This document shows, one piece after another, positions 1 through 10,731 of a stretch of DNA of 64,000 nt. Within the stretch, counting starts at the first letter, position 1. The number at the start of each line of letters is the position of its first letter. Made by a program: the position numbers and the translations under genes. Source of the stretch: Owenweeksia hongkongensis DSM 17368 (GTDB lineage: Bacteria > Bacteroidota > Bacteroidia > Flavobacteriales > Schleiferiaceae); contig NC_016599.1 in NCBI RefSeq assembly GCF_000236705.1, positions 3,162,001-3,226,000 of the forward strand. Reading direction: 5' to 3'. The notes under the pieces are model-generated. The model saw only the letters and a program-made list of their open reading frames with translations, did not search any database and was not told the DNA's origin.

Positions 1-1837
1 CAATTTGAACCATTGGTCCAAAACGGCCGATACGGGCATAAACATTTTTACCACTTTCAGGATCTTGACCAAGCAGTCTTTCGCCAGAAGCACGCTCTGA
101 GTTTTCTTCAACATCTTTTAAGTGCGGATGGAAATCTGAATAAAATTCATCAATCATCTGCGCCCACTTTTCATTACCAGATGCAATTTCGTCAAACTGA
201 GCCTCCACCTTAGCAGTAAAGTTGTAGTCCAATACTTTTTTGAAATGCTCCACCAAAAAGTCATTTACCACAGATCCGATATCTGTAGGCATCAACTTAT
301 TTTTATCGGCACCCGTGGTTTCACTAAGTGTTTTTTCGGCAATTTTAGAATCCTTAAGAATAAGTTGAGTGTAGTTTCTTTTCGTGCCTTCCAAGTCCGA
401 TTTCTGAATGTACTCTCTCTTTTGGATAGTACTAATAGTAGGGGCATATGTAGATGGACGGCCAATACCTAGTTCTTCTAATTTCTTTACCAAACTTGCT
501 TCAGTAAAGCGTGGAGGGTGCTGGGTGAATCTTTGAGTGGCGATAATATTATCATTATCTAAACTTTCACCTTTACTCATGGCAGGAAGCATTCCTTCTT
601 GCTCTTCCACATCTTCATCATCGGTGCCTTCAAGATATACTTTAAGGAAACCTTCAAACTTTATAACCTCACCACGAGCTACAAATTCCAGCTTTTCTTC
701 TGGGGTTTCTATTTTTAATACGGTTCGCTCCAATTGAGCATCACTCATTTGTGAAGCCAGTGTACGCTTCCAAATAAGGTCGTAAAGTTTGCGCTGCTGG
801 TCATCTGCACCGCCACTATGTTTGCTCATATCCGTTGGGCGGATAGCTTCGTGAGCTTCTTGAGCACCTTTACTTTTATTCGAATATTTTCTGCGCTTTG
901 CGTATTCTTTGCCGTAGCTTTTTTTGATTTCGTTCTCCGCCAGGCTCATTGCTTCATCGCTCAAGTTTACCGAGTCGGTACGCATATAGGTTATCTGTCC
1001 CGATTCGTAGAGTCTTTGCGCCACGCTCATCGTTTGCCCTACATTAAAATAGAGCTTACGGGCCGCTTCTTGCTGAAGGGTGGAAGTGGTAAAAGGTGCT
1101 GCCGGAGATTTTTTTGCTGGCTTGGTATCAATATCACCGATAGAGAATTTATAAGACTTACATTTTTCTAAAAAGTCTTTTGCTTCTTTTTCGGTGTCAA
1201 ATCGCTTATTGAGTTCTGCTTTAAATGATTTTCCTTCTTTATTAGAAAATATGGCTGCTACTCTAAAGTAAGAGGTGCTTTCAAAGTTTTGAATTTCGCG
1301 CTCACGTTCAACTATCAATCTTACGGCAACGGATTGCACACGTCCCGCAGAAAGTCCTGCGCGCACTTTTTTCCAAAGCACAGGTGATAATTCATACCCT
1401 ACCAAGCGGTCCAGAATACGTCTTGCCTGCTGAGCATCTACCAAATTTTGGTCAATTGTACGTGGGTTTTGAATAGCACGCTCAATTGCTCCTTTGGTGA
1501 TTTCGTGAAAAACGATACGATTGGTTGTAAGCGTATTTAGTCCCAAAGCTTCCGCCAGGTGCCAAGCAATAGCTTCCCCTTCGCGGTCCTCATCCGATGC
1601 AAGCCATACCGTGTCGGCTTTCTTGGCAAGGGCTTTTAGTTTTTTTACTACTTCCTTTTTGTCGCTGGAAATAGCGTAGCTCGGGGCGAAGTTATTTTCA
1701 ACATCAATCCCCATATCTTTCTTCACAAGGTCACGAATGTGGCCATAACTACTCTCTACCTGGTAATCTTTACCAAGGTATTTTTCAATGGTTTTGGCCT
1801 TTGCAGGTGACTCAACTATAACTAGGTTTTTCGGCAT
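1..1837 (-). CDS. topA: DNA topoisomerase I (5' part; C-terminus outside window)
   Basis: Type IA topoisomerase that relaxes negative supercoils. About 612 codons are visible; the gene continues past the window start. Translation from the ATG at 1837 gives the Toprim start (MPKNLVIVESPAKAKTI), then an acidic Toprim motif (SDEDREGEAIAWHL). The active-site tyrosine block YMRTDS follows, and later the conserved GIGRPSTYAPTISTIQ. There is no stop or frameshift in the visible part. It is transcribed away from miaB, with 155 bases between the two starts. Family assignment is firm; the length and zinc-finger content of the missing C-terminal part cannot be judged. Confidence 0.97.
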   Translation of the reverse strand, partial: MPKNLVIVESPAKAKTIEKYLGKDYQVESSYGHIRDLVKKDMGIDVENNFAPSYAISSDKKEVVKKLKALAKKADTVWLASDEDREGEAIAWHLAEALGLNTLTTNRIVFHEITKGAIERAIQNPRTIDQNLVDAQQARRILDRLVGYELSPVLWKKVRAGLSAGRVQSVAVRLIVEREREIQNFESTSYFRVAAIFSNKEGKSFKAELNKRFDTEKEAKDFLEKCKSYKFSIGDIDTKPAKKSPAAPFTTSTLQQEAARKLYFNVGQTMSVAQRLYESGQITYMRTDSVNLSDEAMSLAENEIKKSYGKEYAKRRKYSNKSKGAQEAHEAIRPTDMSKHSGGADDQQRKLYDLIWKRTLASQMSDAQLERTVLKIETPEEKLEFVARGEVIKFEGFLKVYLEGTDDEDVEEQEGMLPAMSKGESLDNDNIIATQRFTQHPPRFTEASLVKKLEELGIGRPSTYAPTISTIQKREYIQKSDLEGTKRNYTQLILKDSKIAEKTLSETTGADKNKLMPTDIGSVVNDFLVEHFKKVLDYNFTAKVEAQFDEIASGNEKWAQMIDEFYSDFHPHLKDVEENSERASGERLLGQDPESGKNVYARIGRFGPMVQI

Positions 1838-1992
1838 ACGTCAGCGTCTTAAAGCGATTTTCAACCGACAAAGTAAATCAAATGTTTTTTTGTCGAGGTA
1901 TTATATTGATAATAATGCTTTATAAAACAACTGCCAAACTGGCGCAACCCGTTTAGGATTTGTAATTTCGCCAACCTTATAAAGTATGCTGT

Positions 1993-3435
1993 ATGCACAA
2001 TAGTGAGACAAAAGAAATGATGGAAGAAAATCGCCAAGGTGAAGCTTTGGTGATAGAGCGCGAGGGAATTGGCAAGAAAATGTACATCGAAAGTTACGGT
2101 TGCCAGATGAACTTTTCGGACAGTGAAATTGTGGCGTCAATTCTTCAAAAAGAAGGTTACGGAACCACAAAAAATGTGGATGAAGCTGACCTTGTTTTAT
2201 TAAATACCTGCTCTATTCGCGATAAAGCGGAGCAAACCGTTCGCAAGCGTTTGACCAATTTTAATAAAATGAAGCGCAACAATCCGGGGATGAAAATCGG
2301 AGTGTTGGGTTGCATGGCTGAGCGCCTAAAAGACAAATTGCTTGACGAAGAAAAGTTGGTAGACATGGTGGTGGGCCCTGATGCTTATCGCGATTTGCCA
2401 AACTTGGTGAAAGAACTGGATGAAGGTCGCAAAGCGGTAAATGTATTATTGAGCAAGGAAGAAACTTATGCAGATGTAAGTCCTGTTCGCTTGGGGCAAA
2501 ACGGAGTTTCGGCATTTGTATCCATTACCCGTGGTTGCGATAATATGTGCACATTCTGCGTGGTGCCATTTACGCGTGGTCGCGAACGAAGCCGCAATCC
2601 TCAAACTATTTTGGAAGAATGTATTGACTTGGCCGAAAACGGTTACAAGGAAATTACTTTGCTTGGGCAAAATGTGGACAGCTTCCTGTGGTATGGTGGC
2701 GGTTTGAAAAAAGATTTTGAAAAAGCCAGTGATGCGGCAAAGGCCTCAGCAGTAGACTTTGCCATGTTGCTAAGAATGGTAGCCGAAGCGGTGCCAGGAA
2801 TGCGAATTAGATTCAGCACTTCCAACCCGCAGGATATGAGTGATGATGTGCTTTACGCTATAGCGGAATATGATAACATCTGCAATTATATTCACCTTCC
2901 GGTGCAGTCGGGTAGTAGCCGAATTTTGAAATTGATGAATCGCGGGCACAACCGTGAGGAATACATGGGCTTGGTAGATCGTATCAAGAAAATAATCCCA
3001 GGCTGTGGTATTTCACATGATTTGATCACCGGTTTCCCTACAGAAACGGAAGAAGATCATCAGGAAACCTTGAGCTTAATGGATTATGTAGGTTATGATT
3101 TTGGCTACATGTTCTATTATTCAGAAAGACCAAATACCTACGCTGAGCGCAAAATGGAAGATGATATTCCATTGGAAGTGAAAAAGCGCAGGCTGAATGA
3201 TATTATAGTAAAGCAGCAAGCACTTTCTTTGGCAAACAACAAAAAGCACCTTGGAAAAGTGGTAGAGGTTTTGATTGAGGGATCTTCCAAAAAATCGGAT
3301 TCCGATTGGTATGGTCGCACGGATTTTAATACGGTGGCGGTTTTCCCGAAAGGGGATGAAAAACTTGGAGATTTTGTGAAAGTAAAAATTGAAGATTGTA
3401 CCACGGCAACCCTAATGGGAAAACGCATAAACTAA
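1993..3435 (+). CDS. miaB: tRNA-2-methylthio-N6-isopentenyladenosine37 synthase
   Basis: Radical-SAM methylthiotransferase that converts i6A37 to ms2i6A37 in tRNAs reading UNN codons. All three parts are visible: an N-terminal UPF0004 domain with its three cluster cysteines (YGCQMN, LNTCSIR, LGCMAE), the radical-SAM CxxxCxxC ([10 protein letters not shown]), and a C-terminal TRAM domain. The length of 480 aa is normal. The first about 28 residues are not conserved, so a later Met is possible. A TAnnTTTG-like TAATTTCG lies at 1963-1970. Its stop codon overlaps the ATG of the next gene, and it is first gene of a six-gene operon running to secG. Confidence 0.97.
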   Translation: MHNSETKEMMEENRQGEALVIEREGIGKKMYIESYGCQMNFSDSEIVASILQKEGYGTTKNVDEADLVLLNTCSIRDKAEQTVRKRLTNFNKMKRNNPGMKIGVLGCMAERLKDKLLDEEKLVDMVVGPDAYRDLPNLVKELDEGRKAVNVLLSKEETYADVSPVRLGQNGVSAFVSITRGCDNMCTFCVVPFTRGRERSRNPQTILEECIDLAENGYKEITLLGQNVDSFLWYGGGLKKDFEKASDAAKASAVDFAMLLRMVAEAVPGMRIRFSTSNPQDMSDDVLYAIAEYDNICNYIHLPVQSGSSRILKLMNRGHNREEYMGLVDRIKKIIPGCGISHDLITGFPTETEEDHQETLSLMDYVGYDFGYMFYYSERPNTYAERKMEDDIPLEVKKRRLNDIIVKQQALSLANNKKHLGKVVEVLIEGSSKKSDSDWYGRTDFNTVAVFPKGDEKLGDFVKVKIEDCTTATLMGKRIN

Positions 3436-3842
3436 TGATGAAACAAACTTTTGCTCTGCTCATTCTTATTGCTACCGCCATTTCTGGCTACAGCCAAACT
3501 AAGGTTGGTGATAAATGGATGGATAATAATCTCGCTTTTGAAATTACCTATGAAGCGATTCGCACAGAAGGTAGAATGGATATTTGCATAGCCGATACTT
3601 CGCGCGATGCTTGTATTGAAAACCTTCAGTCAGGTTTCGAAGTAAAAGTATTTGACGCAAGTAATACCATGATTTGGGAAGGGATAGGTAGCGGACGTAC
3701 CAATATGTTGAAATTGCCAAAAGCTCTGCCAAACGCATCATATGTTACTATAATGGCATTCAAGCCTTTTGTGACAAACAAGAGCACGGGTACAAAGATT
3801 CATCAGGATAAACGAATAGAAATAAAGCATACCATAAAATGA
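3435..3842 (+). CDS. small secreted protein, unknown function
   Basis: A 135-residue protein with a clear signal peptide ([21 protein letters not shown]) and no recognised family. The mature part looks like a small beta-rich domain with two cysteines about 10 residues apart ([13 protein letters not shown]) that could form a disulphide. The open frame extends upstream to 3396, but the ATG at 3435 shares a base with the miaB stop and begins exactly at the signal peptide, so I use it. The 3' end overlaps the next ATG by four bases, so it is probably translated with the sigma-54 activator. A link to that activator's control is conceivable but unsupported. Confidence 0.8.
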   Translation: MMKQTFALLILIATAISGYSQTKVGDKWMDNNLAFEITYEAIRTEGRMDICIADTSRDACIENLQSGFEVKVFDASNTMIWEGIGSGRTNMLKLPKALPNASYVTIMAFKPFVTNKSTGTKIHQDKRIEIKHTIK

Positions 3843-5119
3843 GTAGCCTTCAGGAAATAAAGCAACGTTTTGGTATAATCGGTTCTTCGCCATTGCTGGA
3901 TAGAGCATTGAGCAAAGCCGTTCAGGTAGCCTCTACCGATATTTCGGTTTTGGTATCTGGTGAAAGTGGTGTGGGTAAAGAATCTATTCCCCGTATTATA
4001 CATAGCCAATCGCACAGAAAGCACAACTCATACATTGCTGTAAACTGCGGTGCCATACCCGAAGGAACGATTGATAGTGAACTTTTTGGTCACGAAAAAG
4101 GGTCTTTTACCGGGGCGACCGGAGCAAGAAAAGGATATTTTGAAGAGGCAGATGGCGGAACCATATTTTTGGATGAGGTAGGTGAATTGCCTTTGGGAAC
4201 GCAAGTACGTTTGCTTCGTGTTTTGGAAACTGGTGAGTTTATAAAAGTAGGTTCATCTAAATCACAAAAGACAGACGTTCGTATTGTAGCAGCTACCAAT
4301 GTTGACCTTTTAGAAGCTATCAAAAAAGGAAAGTTTCGTGAGGATCTATATTATAGATTGAATACGGTAGAAATTCGTCTGCCAGCTTTGCGCGAACGCA
4401 AGGAAGATATTCATTTAATCTTCAGAAAATTTGTAGCGGATTTTTCCGATAAGTATCACCTTCCTGCTATTAGGCTTACGCCCGATGCGGTAGAAATGTT
4501 GCAAAATTTCCGTTGGCCGGGAAATATTCGTCAACTTAGAAACTTGGCTGAGCAGCTTTCGGTAGTGGAGCAGAACCGTGAAGTAGACAGTGAAAACTTG
4601 TTGAATTATTTACCAGCTATAGGAAAGTCAGAGTTGCCAGCCTTATATAATAAGGAAGACTCAAGTGGCAGCGGTAGTAAAAGTGGAGATTTTTCGAGCG
4701 AAAGGGAGATTTTATACAAGGTGCTTTTTGATATGAAAGGAGACCTTAACGACCTTAAAAAATTGACCATGGAACTGATGAAGCACGGTACTCATGGCAA
4801 TTTTGAAGAAGACAATTCGCAGCTGATTAGTAAAATTTACGGAGAAGAAGATGAAGTGCCGGTAAGCCCTCCACGTCCGGCAGAGGAGAAAAAGTACCTA
4901 CCTATTTATAAGGATGGTGACACGGAACTGCATGACAGTACTTTTGATACCGACCATGAAACTGTGGAAGAGGAAAACTTATCCTTACAAGAAAAAGAGC
5001 TGGAGCTAATAAAGAAGGCCCTGGATAGAAGTGGTGGAAAAAGAAAAGATGCAGCCGATGAGTTGGGTATTTCTGAGCGAACGCTTTATCGTAAAATAAA
5101 ACAGTACGACCTACAATGA
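3839..5119 (+). CDS. sigma-54-dependent activator without receiver domain (Fis-type HTH)
   Basis: AAA+ bacterial enhancer-binding protein that would remodel RNA polymerase-sigma-54. Walker A GESGVGKE is at residues 41-48, the sigma-54 contact loop GSFTGA (a GAFTGA variant) at 88-93, Walker B GGTIFLDE around 106-113, and REDLYYRLN follows. A Fis-type helix-turn-helix occupies about 385-425. The AAA+ domain begins almost at residue 1, so there is no receiver or sensor domain, as in PspF; activity must be set some other way. A poorly conserved acidic insert of about 120 residues separates AAA+ from the HTH. It overlaps both neighbours by four bases within a miaB-to-secG operon. Its regulon cannot be read here, but see the candidate promoter at groES. 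Confidence 0.93.
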   Translation: MSSLQEIKQRFGIIGSSPLLDRALSKAVQVASTDISVLVSGESGVGKESIPRIIHSQSHRKHNSYIAVNCGAIPEGTIDSELFGHEKGSFTGATGARKGYFEEADGGTIFLDEVGELPLGTQVRLLRVLETGEFIKVGSSKSQKTDVRIVAATNVDLLEAIKKGKFREDLYYRLNTVEIRLPALRERKEDIHLIFRKFVADFSDKYHLPAIRLTPDAVEMLQNFRWPGNIRQLRNLAEQLSVVEQNREVDSENLLNYLPAIGKSELPALYNKEDSSGSGSKSGDFSSEREILYKVLFDMKGDLNDLKKLTMELMKHGTHGNFEEDNSQLISKIYGEEDEVPVSPPRPAEEKKYLPIYKDGDTELHDSTFDTDHETVEEENLSLQEKELELIKKALDRSGGKRKDAADELGISERTLYRKIKQYDLQ

Positions 5120-5628
5120 GAAAATTTATAGCGCTTAGCATTTTTGCAATATTGACTGCTTGTGGCTCTGGTGGATATTCTTTTACTGGTGGTGACGTAG
5201 GAAACGCAAAAACTATTTCGGTTGACTTTTTTCCAAACTATGCACCAATCGTTGAGCCTACTTTGAGTCAAACTTTTACAGAAGCTTTACGCGATATTTT
5301 TGTTCGCCAAACTTCTTTGGAGTTAGTAGAACGAGGTGGTGATCTTCATTTTGAAGGAACTATCACGGGGTATGATGTAAAACCAATTAATGCACAGTCA
5401 GGATCTGATAATATTGGTGGCGGAACTGCTGCCAACAGACTCACCATTACGGTGAATGTGATTTACACCAATAAGCTTGAAGAGAAGAAAAGCTTTGAGC
5501 AAAATTTTTCACGTTTTGCTGATTTTGATGCAAATGTCGATCTTTCGCAAGCCTCAGCAACTTTGATAGAACAAATCACAACGGAGCTGGCTGAAAACAT
5601 TTTGAACCAATCAATAGGTAGCTGGTAA
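5116..5628 (+). CDS. lptE: LptE-like LPS-assembly lipoprotein
   Basis: A 170-residue outer-membrane lipoprotein with lipobox ILTAC (lipidated Cys16) after a short signal peptide. The mature sequence matches the LptE family in Bacteroidota, starting with GYSFTGG and followed by a segment on suppressing and opposing beta strands ([27 protein letters not shown]). LptE plugs the LptD barrel during lipopolysaccharide export. The start overlaps the stop of the sigma-54 activator (ATGA). The assignment rests on fold-type resemblance and conserved gene order rather than on catalytic residues; lptD is not in the window. Confidence 0.82.
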   Translation: MRKFIALSIFAILTACGSGGYSFTGGDVGNAKTISVDFFPNYAPIVEPTLSQTFTEALRDIFVRQTSLELVERGGDLHFEGTITGYDVKPINAQSGSDNIGGGTAANRLTITVNVIYTNKLEEKKSFEQNFSRFADFDANVDLSQASATLIEQITTELAENILNQSIGSW

Positions 5629-5630
5629 TT

Positions 5631-7007
5631 TTGGACGCTAATGAATTCATAAATCTGCTCAAGAATCCTGAAAAGGTGGAGGGAAAAAGTGTGGAAGAGC
5701 TAAAGAAGCTTGCCGCGGAATATCCTTATAGCCAACCGGTGCAGTTGCTTTATGCTATTCGTTTGAGTCAATCCAGCGAGTATCTTTTTAATCGTCAGCT
5801 GGGTAAAACGTCTATCCTTACGGATGATCGCTCCGTGTTATTTGATCTCTTTGAAAGAGAAGCTGATGAAGCTGTGGAAGGTAATTTAGAGCTTTCGCTG
5901 GATGAAAAACTTCAGAAGGAATTTAATATTGAAGAGCGAAAGCCGGAGAAGGATGAAGCAATTTTTCCTAAAGATCCGGTAGAGCAAAAACTGGTACATC
6001 CTCCTAAGCCAGTTGTTCCAGAGCCCAAATCTGAGGTTCCGCCAAAAGTGGAAACACCTGTTGCCAGGCTGGAAGAAAAGCCCGAGCCTAAAGCTGTGTC
6101 TCCAAAGCCGGATTTATCCAAACTTAGTCCTGCGGAAAGGGTGAAAGCTATTTTGGAGGAAAACCGCAGATTGAGAGAAGAATTTGCCGGAAGGAAAAGT
6201 GGAGAGCCTATTCATGAGCCAGCAAATCCTGTGGTGGAAGAAAAGGCCCCCGAGCCTGAAATTGAAGAAAGATCAATAGTTGAAGAACCAAATGCTATAG
6301 TTGAGCCCGCTCAAGAAAAAGAGGCGGAGGTACAGGAAGATGTTGTTGAAGATCCGATAATTGAAGAAACTCCTGAGTCGGTGGAAGAAACTCAGGAAGT
6401 GGAGGAGTTAGAGGTTCCAGTTTTTACTATTGAGGAAGAAAAGCCCGAACCTGTTTTTGAAATAGGGGAGGATGACTTTTTTAATGAAGAGATTGAGCAA
6501 GAAGAAATTTTGGAGGAAACTCCGGAAGAGGCAGAAGATGAGATAGAAGTTTCATTTGAGCCAGAAATCAAAAGTGAAGCTCCCGAGGAAAAAGAGGATG
6601 GCTTTGTAAAAAGTGCTCATTCATTTGGAGGGTGGCTGAAGCATCTTAGCGATCCTATTAAAAAAACAGAACCGGAAAAAACTGAGCAGGCAGAGGAAAA
6701 GCCATCGCTTGATGAAAAAATAAACCTGCTGGACAAGTTTGTGGAGAAGCTTCCGGAGTTGAAGCAAAAGGCAAGATTTCAGGTGAAAGCGGAGCCTCCG
6801 AAGGAAAAAATAAATATGAATCGCCTGATGGATGACAATGATGATGGCTCAATGGTGACCGAAACTTTGGCTCGGGTGTACATTAAGCAGAGGCATTATG
6901 ACAAGGCAATTAAGGCATATGAAATTATGAAGTTGAAATATCCCGAAAAAAGTAGTTTCTTTGCCGACCAAATTTCAGAGATAAAAAAACTGAGTAACAG
7001 TAAATAA
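5631..7007 (+). CDS. acidic, Pro/Glu-rich protein with C-terminal TPR
   Basis: A 458-residue protein with three parts. Residues 1-110 form a helical domain starting DANEFINLLKNPEKVEG; about 110-330 is a long low-complexity region rich in Glu, Pro and Val (probably disordered); and the C-terminus has a TPR-like pair (LARVYIKQRHYDKAIKAYEIMKLKYPE). There is no signal peptide. The only start compatible with the frame is TTG at 5631, two bases after the lptE stop; the nearby ATG at 5641 is out of frame. Homologues are seen between lptE and secG in flavobacteria, but I know of no assigned function; a scaffold role is only a guess. Confidence 0.85.
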   Translation: MDANEFINLLKNPEKVEGKSVEELKKLAAEYPYSQPVQLLYAIRLSQSSEYLFNRQLGKTSILTDDRSVLFDLFEREADEAVEGNLELSLDEKLQKEFNIEERKPEKDEAIFPKDPVEQKLVHPPKPVVPEPKSEVPPKVETPVARLEEKPEPKAVSPKPDLSKLSPAERVKAILEENRRLREEFAGRKSGEPIHEPANPVVEEKAPEPEIEERSIVEEPNAIVEPAQEKEAEVQEDVVEDPIIEETPESVEETQEVEELEVPVFTIEEEKPEPVFEIGEDDFFNEEIEQEEILEETPEEAEDEIEVSFEPEIKSEAPEEKEDGFVKSAHSFGGWLKHLSDPIKKTEPEKTEQAEEKPSLDEKINLLDKFVEKLPELKQKARFQVKAEPPKEKINMNRLMDDNDDGSMVTETLARVYIKQRHYDKAIKAYEIMKLKYPEKSSFFADQISEIKKLSNSK

Positions 7008-7016
7008 GAAAGGAAA

Positions 7017-7376
7017 ATGACTGCATTGCTTACATCACTCATCATAATTGCATGTATTTTATTAATCATCATTATTTTGATTCAAAACCCTAAAGGAGGC
7101 GGCCTTAGCTCATCTTTTGGTGGAGGCGGAACACAGCTTTTTGGCGGTGTTAAAAAGACTACTGATTTTCTTGATCGTGGTACCTGGGTACTATCTATCA
7201 TCCTTGTAGGTCTTGTCCTTTTTATGAATGTTATGATCAGCCCAAGATCAGGTGAAGGTATTACCGGTCCTGAATCAGAAATTACGGAAGAGCTAAACTC
7301 AATGCCACAGGCACCAGTTAGCACTCCAGCTCCAGCTGGCGATTTGCCAGAGCCTGTGCAGGAAGACGAAAACTAG
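7017..7376 (+). CDS. secG: preprotein translocase subunit SecG
   Basis: Small inner-membrane subunit of the SecYEG channel. Two transmembrane helices are visible (residues about 3-22 and 53-72) around the conserved cytoplasmic loop LIQNPKGGGLSSSFGGGGTQLFGG. The C-terminal tail is Pro/Ala/Glu-rich and makes the protein (119 aa) longer than E. coli SecG. Last gene of the miaB operon; a strong hairpin terminator follows directly. Confidence 0.95.
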   Translation: MTALLTSLIIIACILLIIIILIQNPKGGGLSSSFGGGGTQLFGGVKKTTDFLDRGTWVLSIILVGLVLFMNVMISPRSGEGITGPESEITEELNSMPQAPVSTPAPAGDLPEPVQEDEN

Positions 7377-7399
7377 AAATAGTTTACCAATATATTTAG

Positions 7400-7436
7400 A
7401 AGCCCGATCAAGAAATTGATCGGGCTTTCTTTTTGG
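7400..7436 (+). terminator. Rho-independent terminator of the miaB-secG operon
   Basis: Perfect stem 7401-7410 / 7417-7426 (AGCCCGATCA with TGATCGGGCT), closed by a GAAA tetraloop after an extra A-T pair, followed by TTTCTTTTT. Confidence 0.92.
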
Positions 7437-7494
7437 CAGTTACTCAGTTTAAAGCTCCATTTACACAGCCTTTCGGCAAATGGGGTATTCTTGG

Positions 7495-7524
7495 TTGTAA
7501 AGACTTTTTATCCCGATACTTTTG
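7495..7524 (+). promoter_or_regulatory. Bacteroidota-type promoter of the DUF4412-like gene
   Basis: A -33 TTG (7495-7497), 19 bases, then TACTTTTG (7517-7524), matching the TTG-N19-TAnnTTTG consensus. The start codon is 28 bases further on. Confidence 0.7.
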
Positions 7525-7552
7525 TTCTGGAAATTTATAAGCCAACACTTTT

Positions 7553-8233
7553 ATGAAGTCTTTAATCCTAAGTATTGTTATATCCACCAGCATTTTGGGT
7601 TTTCACTCATCAGTTGTAGGTCAAACTTCTGAATTTGATTTTCAGCATCAAGTGAAGATGGACATGGGTGTTTATAAAAAGGATGAACTTAAGAATAGTA
7701 TGGATTATACTTTTCTATTTCCGAAGACTGGAAACTACTTTGGAGTAGAAATGGAAATGGCAGAAGCCGGGATGAACACCAAAAGCATTTTTGATTATGA
7801 TGCCATGACTATGACTACCCTTATGGATCATCCGAGTATGAAAATGGGCTCGCAGTATGATTTAAGCAAAGTGATGGAAATGGCCACTTCCGCGGAAAGC
7901 GATGGTGGTGAAATGAAAAAAACAGGTAAAACCAAAAGTATATTAGGATATACCTGCCAAGAGTATGTGATGACGACAGAAGATGGCGGCTATGCTGAGG
8001 TATGGATAACCAATGATCTGGATTTTGAAAATGTATATCAAGCCTTTGCAGCTATGAATAAAAAGCAAAAGCAATTAAATATGGATATGCCGAATGGCTT
8101 TTTTATGGAGCTCACCTCCTGGCCTGATGGTAAAGATGGAAAGGATAAAATAACAATGAATGTAAAAGAAGTTAACCTTAACCAACCTACCTCTATATCC
8201 ACAAACGGGTATTCTATTATGAAACTTAATTAA
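7553..8233 (+). CDS. secreted DUF4412-like protein
   Basis: A 226-residue exported protein with a signal peptide ending near VVGQ. The mature part is very rich in Met, Lys and Asp (for example MAEAGMNTKSIFDYDAMTMTTLM). It contains the GYTCQEYVMTTEDGGYAEVWIT segment typical of DUF4412 proteins of Bacteroidota, which have no known biochemical role. Alone between two terminators, with its own consensus promoter. A periplasmic or outer-membrane location is inferred from the signal peptide. Confidence 0.75.
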   Translation: MKSLILSIVISTSILGFHSSVVGQTSEFDFQHQVKMDMGVYKKDELKNSMDYTFLFPKTGNYFGVEMEMAEAGMNTKSIFDYDAMTMTTLMDHPSMKMGSQYDLSKVMEMATSAESDGGEMKKTGKTKSILGYTCQEYVMTTEDGGYAEVWITNDLDFENVYQAFAAMNKKQKQLNMDMPNGFFMELTSWPDGKDGKDKITMNVKEVNLNQPTSISTNGYSIMKLN

Positions 8234-8270
8234 TTTCCCCTAACCTAATTAAGGCCCACGATGTAGAGTA

Positions 8271-8304
8271 AATGCCACCCTGTCAGCAGCGGTGGCATTT
8301 TTTT
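8271..8304 (+). terminator. Terminator after the DUF4412-like gene
   Basis: Stem AATGCCACC (8271-8279) with GGTGGCATT (8291-8299) around an 11-base loop, then a run of seven T. Confidence 0.9.
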
Positions 8305-8312
8305 ATTCAAAG

Positions 8313-8347
8313 CTGTCAGGCATTGCCATTGGCACACTTTCTGACTG
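8313..8347 (+). promoter_or_regulatory. Candidate sigma-54-like promoter and dyad upstream of groESL
   Basis: TTGGCACACTTTCTGA at 8329-8344 fits the sigma-54 pattern TTGGCAC-N5-TTGC with one weak -12 position (CTGA instead of TTGC); -24 GG is at 8331-8332. It lies inside a nested dyad: outer arms CTGTCAG (8313-8319) and CTGACTG (8341-8347), inner arms TGCCA (8324-8328) and TGGCA (8330-8334). It could equally be an operator for a heat-shock repressor. No CIRCE element (TTAGCACTC-N9-GAGTGCTAA) is present. Confidence 0.4.
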
Positions 8348-8398
8348 TATCGCGCAGTACATTATAACAATAAGTTTAATCCAAAATAAATAACACAA

Positions 8399-8680
8399 AT
8401 GGCTGAAATTAATCTTCGCCCTTTAGCAGATAGAGTTCTTGTAGAGCCTAGTGCTGCTGAAACCAAAACTGCATCTGGAATTATTATTCCTGATACTGCA
8501 CAGGAAAAACCACAGCAAGGAAAAGTAGTGGCAGTAGGTAATGGTAAGGTAGATGAGCCAATGACTGTGAAAGTAGGCGATACTGTACTATATGGAAAGT
8601 ACGGTGGTACCGAAATTAAGCACAATGGCGTGGACTATCTTATTATGAGAGAGGCTGACATTTTTGCTGTAATCGGTTAA
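8399..8680 (+). CDS. groES: co-chaperonin GroES
   Basis: 93-residue lid of the GroEL folding chamber. Visible hallmarks are [12 protein letters not shown] at the start, the mobile loop [18 protein letters not shown], and the GKYGGTEI roof region. The gene is 48 bases upstream of groEL in the usual bicistronic operon. The upstream spacer carries the dyad/sigma-54-like element described separately. Confidence 0.98.
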   Translation: MAEINLRPLADRVLVEPSAAETKTASGIIIPDTAQEKPQQGKVVAVGNGKVDEPMTVKVGDTVLYGKYGGTEIKHNGVDYLIMREADIFAVIG

Positions 8681-8707
8681 TCCAATTCAATCAATTAAAA
8701 TTTTTAA

Positions 8708-10372
<1,665 letters not shown>

Positions 10373-10397
10373 TTCAAACATCCCCCAATATATACTC

Positions 10398-10446
10398 ACC
10401 CCGCTTTGTCCCGATAGCTATCGGGATCAGAGCGGGGTTTTTTTGT
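10398..10446 (+). terminator. Terminator of groESL
   Basis: Outer stem ACCCCGCT (10398-10405) with AGCGGGGT (10431-10438), enclosing a perfect 18-base palindrome at 10409-10426, followed by a run of T. Confidence 0.92.
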
Positions 10447-10462
10447 CTTATGCCGTTGTAGT

Positions 10463-10495
10463 AACTTTTCCAAAGTTCAAAACTTTGGAAAAGTT
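10463..10495. repeat. Perfect 15-bp inverted repeat
   Basis: AACTTTTCCAAAGTT (10463-10477) and its exact reverse complement AACTTTGGAAAAGTT (10481-10495), separated by three bases. No T-run follows, so it is not a typical terminator. It sits in the gene-free spacer between groEL and the next gene (10373-10731). Confidence 0.9.
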
Positions 10496-10504
10496 TGAGA
10501 AATG

Positions 10505-10573
10505 CGACCCCAGCTGAGGTCGAATATTTTCAGGTTCACATATTTCTATTGAGATGCGAACCCGCTGGGTTCG
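10505..10573. repeat. Two REP-like palindromes sharing an ATGCGA start
   Basis: First palindrome 10505-10522 (arms CGACC/GGTCG around CAGCTG, one mismatch). Second 10557-10573 (arms CGAACCC/GGGTTCG with GCT loop). Both are preceded by ATG and start CGA, and look like members of one family of extragenic palindromes. Nothing else recognisable lies in 10373-10731 apart from the inverted repeats and a -7 box just before the next gene. Confidence 0.65.
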
Positions 10574-10582
10574 GCCGGCATT

Positions 10583-10608
10583 TTAAGACAATCTAAAATT
10601 TGTCTTAA
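10583..10608. repeat. Inverted repeat TTAAGACAA/TTGTCTTAA
   Basis: Perfect 9-base arms at 10583-10591 and 10600-10608 with an AT-rich eight-base loop. The fourth palindrome within 150 bases. Function unknown. Confidence 0.8.
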
Positions 10609-10692
10609 GGATCAACTTGTTTTTTACGGAACTGGAATATTCTACTGAGGAAAACAATTTTCCAATATGTAAGGAAGGTTTTACTAAGCTGT

Positions 10693-10700
10693 TATATTTG
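10693..10700 (+). promoter_or_regulatory. Probable -7 promoter element
   Basis: TATATTTG fits TAnnTTTG, 31 bases before the ATG at 10732. I see no good TTTG at the expected -33 distance. Confidence 0.5.
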
Positions 10701-10731
10701 TAATTCATCACAGATAATAAAACTGATCCAC

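Noticed and set aside
1901-2170. 89-codon minus-strand frame over the topA-miaB spacer and miaB start
   Set aside because: Antisense to the conserved miaB start; no signal or domain.
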